Positions 47,401 through 59,400 of a DNA stretch of 64,000 nucleotides are shown piece after piece (the stretch's first letter is position 1; each line of letters begins with the position of its first letter). The position numbers and the translations under genes were made by a program. The DNA is from Ornithodoros turicata (taxonomy: Eukaryota; Arthropoda; Arachnida; Ixodida; Argasidae): NCBI RefSeq assembly GCF_037126465.1, contig NC_088204.1, forward strand, positions 68,199,807 through 68,263,806, given 5' to 3'. The notes below the pieces were generated by a model. It had not been told where the DNA came from and did not search any database. It saw only the letters and a program-made list of their open reading frames with translations.

Positions 47401-50400
47401 TTGAGCCTGTCGATGCAGATCTCCTCTGCTTTCGAGTTGATGCGGATCGTGAAATGCTTCGAAGAGCGAGCAATGACGAGGTAGGGACCGTTGTATGGGG
47501 GCTGCAAGGGTTTCCGAACAGTGTCGACTCGCACAAAGACGTGCGTGCACGTGGAGAGGTCCGGATGGTCGTACACCTTGGTGGCGGAGCCCAGGCGCGT
47601 GTGTGCGGGACGGACACCGGCGAAGACATCGCGAAGGCGGGAGACATAGTCTGTGGGATCGGGAATGGTCCCGGTGGGATGTGGTGCGAAGAATTCGCCT
47701 GGAAGCCGCAAGGTCGTTCCATAGACCAGTTGGGCCGAGGTGCAACCCAAGTCGGGTTTGAAAACGGACCGGAGTCCCAGGAGTATCACCGGCAAGGCTT
47801 CCGTCCAGGCAGTGGGGTTTACGTGGGCCTTCAATGCGGCCTTGAGGTGACGGTGGAATCGCTCCACGAGGCCGTTGGATGACGGATGGTAGGCGGTCGT
47901 GCGGATACGTTGGGCGCCGAGGAGAGTGGCGAGGGCAGCAAAAAGAGATGACTCGAATTGCCTTCCGTGGTCTGTCGTTATGGTGGAGGGTACCCCGAAA
48001 CGTGAAATCCAGGTGGTCACGAATGCCGCCGCCACTGTGGCTGCGGTGATGTCCGGGATGGGTGTTGCCTCCGGCCACCGGGTGAAGCGGTCGATGGCTG
48101 TTAAGAGATAACGTTGACCTTGAGAGGGTGGTAGGGGGCCGACGATGTCCAAGTGATTTAATAACATATGATCTGGTGGAAGGCTCTACAGCTCGTGCCA
48201 GGTGAATATGATCGTGGTGACGATGGTGCTACAAATTTAATATTTTGGGCAAAAATAGTGCGCGAGGCACGAATATTGGTGCATGTAAACCCGTCTAGGA
48301 AAACGGCTATGCATGGCCACTTCATTTTTTCACCTGATTTGCTAAATAGGGGTTAGATGATGACTAAGGATTTGTTTGCCTTCTTTACAGCAAATTCATG
48401 CCCATTAGTCGTCTGCAGTGAAAGTGGTGAGCTCATTACCAGCCCAGTGTATAGCTCGTGCAGCCCAGAGCCCGCAAAAAATACTGCGGCGAAGAACATA
48501 CTGAGGAATTATAACGTTTACGGTCCGTTAGGTTTGTTGGAGCTTTCTAAAGTGATGCATTGCTTTCAGTGGGTTTCATTGAGAAGTTGGTACCTCATAT
48601 GTGTAACGACATCTACGAAGCCGTCTGCAATTCCGAACTGAAGCCTCTGCAGAATTACATCGTGGAAACATTCGAGACTCGCGTGTCGGACTTTGTTCAA
48701 GGTACAGACTACAAGACTTAGTTACACTGTTTTGATACGGGGAAATACGCAGTTAATAGGCGCGAATGCAATAACTTGCTGACTATAGGGTTGACGCATA
48801 TCCAAAGACACTATGCAGCGTCCTTGGGTGATGGACTATTCCAGGGCAAGCGCGGTGAAAAGGAAACGAAGAGCCATCCAAATGTGTACTTGAGGGAAGA
48901 CAAAATCATAGGGCAAGTGAAATATGAACAGTAAATGAACAGTACCTTACACAAAGATTCTGCTTTGGTCCCTCCGACCTGCTGAATGTCCCAGCCTGGA
49001 CTGTCTTTCACCCTTTGTCCGCCACACACAGTCCCGTCACAGTTCGTCCGCTGGTGACAGCATGAATTTCGCCTTCTGCACTCTAAAAACAGAACTTCAC
49101 CACATAGCGCGCTGCGCGCCAACCATTGTCACGAATGATAGTGTTATCACTGGTGATTGGAAGACAGAGGGGGCGTACACCTTTTGTGGCAATTTTCATA
49201 TATCCAAACTGCCACAAAAAGGCGTACGCCCCCCTCTACCTCCGAATCAGAAGCGATAACCCCATCATTCGTGGCAAGGGTTGGCACACAGTATGCTATG
49301 CGGTGAAGTTCTGTTTTTAGATGTATGAAGCCTTTGTGTACACTCTCAGTATAAAGGGAGTAACGAGGGAGTAACTTCCCACTTTTACTATCTTTTATTC
49401 CCCTCTCAATGAGGTACTCCCTCTTTTACTCCCTTTTATTCCCCTCTCAATGAGTTACTCCCTCTTTTACTCCCTTTTATTCCCCTCTCAATGACTTACT
49501 CCCTATTTCTCTGTGCATTTGCCAAGTAACTCCCTCACTGCTAATAGATTACTCCCCATTCATGACCAAATTTTAGTCAACGAGTAGCGAGTGATAAAGC
49601 CCTGCTTCTCATGTGGAGATTTTCGACTTGTAAACACGTGTACCACAGCCCAGCTACTCAGTTGTTGTATCGTCTTGGTTACTTATGTAATCACTAGTTT
49701 TGTACATAAGTTCTCAGTCGGAGAGGATTTCACCCTTACGGGACGACATCGCGTGGCATATGAACTTTTGACAAGGAAATTTCTTTATTTTATTTTATTC
49801 AGGCGTTTACCACGTTCAAGGGAGCTGCCCAATGAAGGACATCTCGCTTGTTTTTATTGTGTTTTTCTTTTATAGGCAGTTCGTCGTGTGGTTTTGTCTG
49901 TGTCGTGTGGCAACACACTACTACTAGAGTGTCAGGACGAGAGCCGCCGATATTTCGAACAGAAACTGTTCCTTTTCTGGGCACCGCCCTCATCATTGGC
50001 ATGGTAATTAAAGGGTTAGGTGTGACGTGTAAAAGGTGCATGCGAATTGTGGGTCAACAGCGCGGGGGGATGAAAGGGTCCGTACAGGGCTTTTACGGCC
50101 TGATTGAATTGCCGCTTTGGTAGAGTGTGGAGGGGATTATGTGAATGAAGTCGTCTTGGCTCCAGACCGGCTAAAGAAATGCGAGGCTCCTGAACAACGG
50201 GACGAAACGGGATAACAGGCAGGAATAGGCGACCATTCCAAAAGATAAGAAAGTTAGGGGCTACGTGGGGAAATTTTCAGAGCAAGCAAAGGTGTTTTGT
50301 TTTATAACATATATATTTGTAATACACAGTTGTGGCATGCAATAAAGGAAGTAAAAAGTAGTGGCCATGCAGAACGCATCAAGTAGGTGATAAAGGGGCT

Positions 50401-53400
50401 AGAATAGGAGGGAAAAGGTCTGGCCGTGTTTTATTTGTGTACTTTGTACCTTCACAAATAAAATACGCCCAATCCTTTTTCCTCCTATTCTATCCCCTTT
50501 ATCATCTACTTCATACTGCTACATTCTGGAGCCAAGATGACTTCATTCACATATAATCCCCTCCACATTCTAGCAAAGCGGCCATTCACTCCGGCCGTAA
50601 AAGTCTGTACGGACCGTTTCTTCCCCCCGGGCTGTTGACCCACAATTCGCATGAACCTTTAACACGTCATACCTAACCCTTTAAATACCATGAGGAAGGT
50701 GATGAGGAGGACGGTGCCCAGAAGAAGAACAGTTTGTGTTCGAAATATAGGCGGCTCTCGTCCTAAGGCAACTCCCTTCATACTTCTCTACTGGTTCGCT
50801 GGATTTCTACCCGTCTACGTACTGCTAGTGTACTGTGTTCTCAGATTCCCATCCTCCATGTGGCAGTGCATGACTTCACTCCTCTCCCTCTTCTGTACGA
50901 CCATAACGCCTTCCTTTCACGTCGTATTAAGCGAAGTACGATCTATCCTGTGGATAGAGCTGCTCATTTGTGCATATGCGCGCACACAGAAAAAAAGCAA
51001 AAAGAAAGACACAAGAAATACCATGGAAGATCCCAGAGCACATGCAGAAGCTCTGGCACGAACACGTTTCGGTTAATGGTGTCATATAGTTACTCCTTGA
51101 GAATGGATTAAAATGGAACTCCATTTGGAGGCAATAAAATTATACCCGAAGAGAGTGTTCTACGGGACAAGCACGACATTTTTATTTTCTTTTTTTTTTT
51201 ATGTACCTCGTTACTTGCTTTACACTAAACAGAACTTCACCGCATAGCACGCTGTGCGGCAACCATTGCCGCGATTGATCGAGTTATCGCTTCTGATTCG
51301 AGGAGAGAGGAGAGCGCACACCTTTTTGTGTCAATGATCCAAATGTATCCAAATTGACACAAAAAGGCGTACACCCGCTCTCTCTTCGAATCAGAAACGA
51401 TAACCCTATCATTTGTGGCAATCGTTGGCGCAGAGCGTGCTATGTGGTCAAGTTCAGTTTTTAGAGTGTAGTGACGTGGCGATCTGAGCCTCAAATAGGA
51501 CCAGCGTACCGTGCGGCCGTCAGTCAGTCTCCCGACCGACACCCCACGGTGTGTCTGACACGGTGTGTCAGAGCGTGACGTCAGCCTCAGTCATTCTCTT
51601 ACGGGATCCGAGGAAGAGGGTGAGGTATTCACTACACTCTACAAACAGTACTTCACCGCATAGCACGATATGTGCCAATCGTTGCCAAGGATGATAGGGT
51701 TATCGCTTCTGATTTGAAGAGAGAGGGGGGCGTACGCCTTTTTTTGGCAATTTTCTCTCTTCGAATCAGAAGCGATAACCCTATCATTCGTGGCAATGGT
51801 TGGCGCACAGCCTGCTATGTGGTGAAGTTCTGTTTTTACAGTGTAGGGTGTGCGGGTCAGAGACTCTCCGCACGCTACACTGTTAAATCAGAACTTCACC
51901 ACATACCACGCTCATAGCCAACCATCACTCCGAATGATATCATTCTGTCTATTGATTTGTTGAAAATGGGAGGAGGCGCCTATCTGGGACAGATTGTCTT
52001 GTCCCAGATAGGCTCCTCCCCCCTGTTTTGAACAAATCAGGACACAGAATGATATTATTCGGAATGATGGTTGGCTAGGAGCGTACTATGTGGTGAAGTT
52101 CTGTTTTAACAGTGTACAGTTCAGGTGTGGTAATTGTTCTTGAGCAAGGACGCATGGTACTGTAAAAGTGTTTTGTTTGTTTGTTTTGCGGAATGATTTT
52201 TTGCGTTTTTCATGAGCGCCAAAAATTCGCAAATTTAAGTACCCGCTAAGTAGATATACTGACGTCACCGAGAAACATGAGCCCGCGCTTCCCGCGAATT
52301 TAAGCTCCAGCGTCAACTATTTCGCCTTCGCCAAAACGCGAAAACTAGTTCCACGCGAAGTGAACGATTTTTACAGTATGAGTCATACAGTTCAACATTT
52401 TCAAGAACGAAATATTCCCAGGAGGGTCTTTAATTTTTCCATTAATCTCTATCTTCCACCATGTGACTGAAGCTGCCCCTCAACCTGAAGAAGGCTCTCT
52501 CGGATCCCAGCAAGCGATCACTGGATTTGTCAAAAGTTGCATCGCTCGAGGTAAGCACCTGATTTCATCGCTAGTGTGTTCAACCACTTATTTGGAGTAA
52601 AAAAAAATATGCGAAGAGTAATAGAACCCAAGGCCAGTGAGGTGTATTATCTTATTGCTGCGCTTTCCTGTCTAGCGTATTGTCAAAAATCCGCAGCTGT
52701 TATGTAGGGGACACCTGATCCGAAAGGTGTTCGGAGTATTGACCCCCCTGCAACACATCGGCTTCTTCGTCATTTACCCGATTTAATTGCGGCCATATTA
52801 GTTTTTTGGTACATATTAGTCGTCCATCCGTAATATCGTTGTCATGTAATTGTCCCTCTGCTGGCACTGATACGCGAAAAAAAATTCCACAACGCGCGTC
52901 TTTATCGTCACGACTATAGTGGCAGATCGACCCCTATACGTGATTAACTGTCGAGGCTGAAATCTATTGAGAGTTAAATATCGAATCGATGCAAAGTCGA
53001 AGTGCCACCCACTCCTGGGTGACCTGCTATGAGACTCGACGCAATTAGACTTTCCCGGTAAACGACAACTGCAGGTGACCTGAGAAAACATAAACATAGG
53101 CGGCACAGGAATTTGCTGATGTCACGCGAGCATTGTCTCGGTCATTCGGGGCTGCTTTCTTGCTGATTGCTTTTGTAAATTCGGTTACCAGTGACAGTAC
53201 AACGCACAGCAAAATTATTTTAGATGATGGCTCCCAATTTGACGAATGAAACAAGATTTTGAGCCACGTTAAATGTTATCAAGATATTGGCGGTGCGGCA
53301 AGGACCCTTGAAGGGGCAGGTCCTCCGGCCACCTAGTCCGCCTCCACTGTAGCACGTGAGGCTGTTCCCCCCTGTTCACTTCCACAGAGATTAATACCCT

Positions 53401-56400
53401 GGTCAGACAGCATTTCAAATGTCAATTACGAGAAATGGCCTTCGGCCTCTCAAATGACCTTTGTTCGGAGGCGCCTGCCAGACAGGCGGGAAAGGAGTGC
53501 TCCTCAACTGACTGCCCTCACCGGCTCCCTTTTTCGGTTTGCTTTTCCCTGTCTGCTGTGGAAATTTGAAGTTGGTCTGTGCGCCACAAATCAAGACGCA
53601 GAAGCCATATGCACTTCTCTAAATAGGATCTAAACACGTTAACACAGTTTCACTCCATTATCCACATTTTATACGTTTTCCTACATTCAGCTGCGAAGGT
53701 AACGAGGGTACAATGGCATAACACTGTTGTCGAGATTGCTCCTTTCTGCTCCTCAAATGTCGTTGGGGGCCTCCTTTCGCGTTGATGGTCATTTCTTAGA
53801 AAGGTCCTTTGAGCTGCCGTCTGACACGGCTGCCAGAGGTCATTTTTTGCAAATGACAATTCCCCGAAGTCCTTCGAGCATGCCGTCTGACAGGGATATA
53901 AGACAGTGAGGCGGGGTCGCAACGGTGGCGGGCGACAAATGACAACTGCGGGTGACCCCGGTAACGTGGAGACTGAAGAAACAGAACTAAAGTGAATGTC
54001 TACAAGGTTTACTAAAATAGGGTTTACTAAAATAAGTAAACATAACGTAGTTGAAACATCAAAAGGTCTCTCTCTATCTTGATTTTCTGATTACATACCC
54101 TTTGACTGACTTAGGCCCAGTTTCAACAACGCTGGTTAACGTTGAACCGAGATCGAGGGTTGCTAAAACTTACACTCAATTGACAGAAAGATGAAGAGGG
54201 ATCTCGGCTTGCAGGCCACGTCATTTATTGCCGGTGCCAACCCCAGTACAGCCAGACAAAAGTCTTATACAGATCTAAAGACGTTCATGTGCGGCATGTG
54301 TTAGAGACAAAAACGATAATGCAACTTAAAGATAAGTGCGTCAGTGCTGCGACGGCGACCCTGACAGAGAAACAGCAACACCTTATCAACTCCGGACGGG
54401 TGTTCTGAAGGGTGTTATCTTTCATGATTGGCGGTATCGTCTTGTTTGGCGGTGGAAGCGGTATGCGGCGCTCAGGTTTGGAAGAAGAGGGGGAGGGTTT
54501 GAAAGATAGGCTTGTATTTTTTGGTCTCATTCTAGTAAAGTGGTTGAAAGTTGCGCCCTCGTCTTTCCTATTCTGTTCTAACCGAGTGTCCCTATTGATT
54601 GTCGCTAAGAAATGGAGTTACACTCAATTCTCTTCTACAAACGTTAGTTGGCGACGTGATGAATGTTGCAGCGACAATAACTCACGTTACTGAAGTATAT
54701 TTAAGCGTCAAATTCATGTTAAGGGACCGTTGATCTCGGTTCAAATGTTAATCGACGTCGGTGAAACCGGGCCTTATAGTGCGAAACCTCCGTCGTGCTA
54801 TTTGTACCACAAGCAATCCCGCGGGTCTGTCGCATACAGTGACTGTTTATCTGAGGCTATTTATCGAACCGGTAGCCTCAATCTGTGGCCACGAAAATAA
54901 CTTGTCGAATAAGGATGTTGTCACTGTGTTGCTCAGAGCAAATCTGTGAGCTCCAGGTAAACTACCGTACACGTTGCGGAACGCGGCTGCTATACACCTG
55001 AACCGTCGCTGCGACGCCATCGCTTCGCTGAACAGACCTCTCCCTGTTTGTAAACGAATGACGTCATAACGTTCGACAGCGCCACCAATTTGGTAGAGCA
55101 GAACACGCTGGAAGCTAGGGCCGAACTGGGTCGCGCCCGCAAGCCACGGTCTTGAGGGCATTACGATGGTCCCTGAAACGGAAGGACCTTCAATCCTACT
55201 TTTCTTTGAATAGGAGGAAGCGAACAAGTGCCTATTCGTGGAACCCAACCCTCCCCTTCGGATTTGTTTCGGTTTCAGTCTGTCTATTAACGTCGTGATG
55301 ACGTGTCTCGGGTAGGAGCCTATTTGTTTCGCGACTGCGTTGATGCTCTTGGAAGGAGTGATACAGTTGGAGTACACTGAGATTTACAGTTGAAATCTTG
55401 GGGCCAACGACATTTTTGGCTCCATCGAGGAATTATCCACGTCTGTGGTTGTGAACAACTATAGGAGCTCAGGGAACTAGCTCACATTTTACAAACAAGA
55501 AGCGTGATATGCGGGCATTTACGTTGACATCTTTTCAGAGCCTGATCAGAGAATGTACATGTTTCTTTTTCTTTTCTTTTTTTGGAAGGAAGCACTTCTC
55601 CGTCATCGCCACCGGATCTTGAGATTCTCAGCGCCATAGGCAGCCAGACGGTAACAGAAATCATGTCCCACCTGTTCGTTCAATACTCCGTCCTTCCGTT
55701 CTTCACCGTCGTCAAGACGTCCGCTACTGACGTTTTTGTGAGTGGCGTGACAGCCGTTCGTCTGAGGCAGTATAATGATCAATTACTGTGACATTTTCGA
55801 TAGAAATGAATAGCTGTTTTTCCGTGTGCCCTCTGAGTGCTCTCCCCGAACGATCCCCCGCAATGATTGGACGAATCGTTTGAAGAGTCCAATGCGGGCC
55901 TGCTCCGCATTGGCGGCCTCCTTGAAAGAGATGAAGGAGGGAAGCGTAAATTGGCGTTTTTCTTACCGATCATGAATCACGAACGACCTGACTGATGAAT
56001 CCCGTTTCTTTTGTGTTGGTGCCAAGGTGACACCATCTTTACAAAACTTTAAAGGGACACTCCAGTGCTAAAATTGCTCCTCGCACAAAGTTTAGTAAAC
56101 AACCCACACTCTTAAAAATTAACTTCACCGCATAGCAAGCTCCTAGCCAACCATAATCTCCAATGATATCGTTATCTGCCCCGATTCGTTGAAAACGGGA
56201 GGCGTACGCCATTTTTGTGACACTTATGCTGTTCATAATTGTCACAAAAAAAAAGGCGTACGCCTCCCGTTGTCAACAAATCAGTGAAGATAACGATATC
56301 ATTCGAGATGATGGTTGGCTAGGAGCGTGTGCTATGCGGTGAAGTTCATTTTTAAGAGTGTAGGAGTCAGCCAACGAGGATCGTGTTTTCAACGGTCATT

Positions 56401-59400
56401 CTGAAAACTGATTTTCTGAAAAGCGCATCTTGCACTTTAGACAAAAATATTAGGGCTGCAGGTTCCAGGTGAGCTGCAATAATTTGCGGGTTCATGGATT
56501 CGCAGAACGACCAATCGCACACTCTTAAAAATGAACTTCACCTCATAGCACAGTCGTAGCCGACCACCATCTCGAATGATATCGTTATCTTACATGATTT
56601 GTTGAAAACGGGAGGCGTACGCCATTTCTGTGAAAATTGTGACCAGCATAAGTGTCACAAAAAAGGCGTACCCCTCCCGTTTCCATCAAATCAGGGCCGA
56701 TAACGATGTCATTCGAGATGATGGTTGGCTAAGAGCGTGCTATGCGGTGAAGTTCATTTTTAAGAGTGCAGTAGCAGACGAATTCTGACTCTTATTTCAA
56801 AGAAGGAGAGGAGGCAGTGCGCACGCTTTCTCTATCTACACTGTTAAAGCAGAACTTCACCACATAGCTCGCTCCTAGCATCATTCCGAATAATATAATT
56901 CTGTGTCCTGATTTGTTCAAAACAGGGGGGGAGGCGCCTATCTGGGACAAGATAATCTGTCCCAGATAGGCGCCTCCTCCCATTTTCAACAAATCAGTGC
57001 ACAGAATGATATCATTCGGAATGATGGTTGGCTAGGAGCGTGCTATGTGGTGAAGTTCTGTTTTAACAGTGTAGGTGGTATTGGCCGAGACCTGTTCAGA
57101 ATCCATTGCGTTCATCTAGTACGACATTTTCTATGCACTGATATACAGTATACGGCACTCCTGCGCTGCAGAGAGCCAGGGGAAGAAGTTCCACGTTCCT
57201 TCTCACTTCATTTCTCACTCGTGTTCCTTCATACCCATTATCTTTCCGTGCAGCTGGCTGGCCTAAATCCCTTGGCCGAGTACGAGCTCCGGAAGGATTA
57301 CGCTACGCATATTCTGACCAACTGCCTCGGCCACGTGGATGCTAAATTGATACCCACGGTTACCACTCAGAGCAACGCCATTCTCACCAGTCTCGAGACG
57401 GTTGGTTTCCCTACGACTCATTCGCGATTTTCAGTCCATAATAGGCCAATTCGTAGTTTCTTTTCAGAGAGTTGTCTTCGCATTGCTATCAGCTTTGATC
57501 TTGATCCACTCTCTGGCATTAAAAGTGGTCGCGCGAGGCGGCACCTGCTTTAGAACGACGGAGTCCTGCGAGCTCTTGTATCCTGTTGTTTCTGTGATTT
57601 GTGCAGCTTTTCTGTGACAGAGGAATCAATAATAACCTGATGTTCAGTTCGTAAACTATTACCACTGTTTGGTGACGAAGTGATTCATGCTAAAAGCACC
57701 AAAAGACTGCTGCTTGACCAGACATCATCCCTCCCCGTCCTATATATACGGTGAAATAAATCAAAATCCCTAACATAACCTATACCCTAACCCAACCCAA
57801 CCCAACCTAACCTAACCTACCCTACCCTAACCTACCGTCATAACGACAGTCATGGCGCATTCATATGCCTTTCGCTGTATAGCATTCAGTGTTATCTCAC
57901 CTGGCCACTGTGGTGCTCTTGAGGATCTGGAGCACATTCTTCTTCTTTGCCCCCCACTACCAACCTTCCCGAACCGCACTCTCCGAGTCTCTTCGTCAGC
58001 TGGACTCTCGCCCTTTCTCCCTATTGCTTGGTCCCTGGCCCAATCCAGCCCAGCAACGATCTACGCTCAAAGCTCTTTTGACATTTCTGGACACCATCGG
58101 ACTTCGATCGTTATTGTGAAGGGGCTCATTTTTTTATTCCCCACATCCCCACCAGCAGTGGGGTAGAGTATGGCCTCTGGCGATAAACCTCCCCACTCTC
58201 CATCTCAAAATAAAGTAGTTGTTGTTTATCACACCTGGATGGTCTTTTTTTTTTTTCAGTTGATCACCAGCCTAACTGATGAACAACAAATTCAGCTGAC
58301 CCTTGCTGAAACTTGGCATGACGAACAGGACGCTGTCATACCCACTGTGGTCGGCCCCAAGGTACCGTAACAAAGCTGGGCGAACATATTTTTGCGTCTG
58401 TATATTTTGTTCTTATTTCGTGTACTCGTAGCATTTATTACAGTAGCATTATCAGTTGTTCTCCCGCGGACGTCAGCGTAATTCACATACAAGACGATAA
58501 GGAAGAAGAAAAGCGCCAAATATAGCTGATTAGAATGACTGAGTGGGCCTGTTGGCACGTAGCTGGAGCTATAAAGACAACAGGTGTGGCTTTTACAGCG
58601 CAGTGGCGTTACAGCTTGAGACACGTTAACTCTCCCCAATGCTGTCACTGCGGTGCTGTAGAAGATCTAGGTCTTCTATATAGCCCACACCTTCCCGAAT
58701 CGTACTTACCGGGTCCCTTAACGACTCTCGCCCCCTCTCTGTCACAAAATTGCTTGGTCCCTGGCCACATCCCCCCTCCCCCCCCCCCTCATTCATCATC
58801 TCACAATAAAGTGGTTGTTGATGTTCACCGTTCTCTTTATAGCTCCAGTTTCTTCGTATAGCCATATAGCTCCTGGAAAAGCACACGGTTAATTGGAAGG
58901 GAGTGCTGTATACAGTCAATGGAATGCAAATACGCACTATTGCAGATATGAGGATTAGGACGGATTTTAATGACATTCGCGGGACATCGCCATTGGTTTG
59001 CATACATACGTCAGTGGTTGCTTTTTCAGTGGTCATGGAAAAAATTCTTTTCCGAGACGTATGCCATGGCGGCTCCAAAAGTGAAGGTGGTCAAGGAACA
59101 CAAGGTTTACATCAATAAGATCGGTGAATTCATTGCTCAGAATGACCTGTACGTACATTTCTTTTTTTTTTAATTAGGGCTTGGTTGTGTATTGTCGTGT
59201 TGCACAGTTAACCCAGTTGTCCATTCGATATTAACGCATCTTCAGCGTTGAATTAAACGGAATTTTACCCAGGGACATCGGAGGGCGGGTGGATTTCCAT
59301 AAGGGTGACGCCATCTTGTGGGTGTGGGCGGGGTGTTGTAAGGTCTTTGTAAGGTATCTAGAAGAGTGAATGGGGTATACCGAGAAAATCCCTGATGGCA

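Noticed and set aside
47347..48078. 243-codon minus-strand frame and other long frames overlapping the integrase
   Set aside because: They are out-of-frame shadows of the gypsy integrase, which has the catalytic residues in another frame.
49385..49510. CRISPR-like array
   Set aside because: Units are contiguous 41-bp tandem copies without spacers, in a eukaryotic intron.
54847..55377. 176-codon minus-strand frame in intron 8
   Set aside because: No recognisable motif and opposite to the host gene; left as unexplained sequence.
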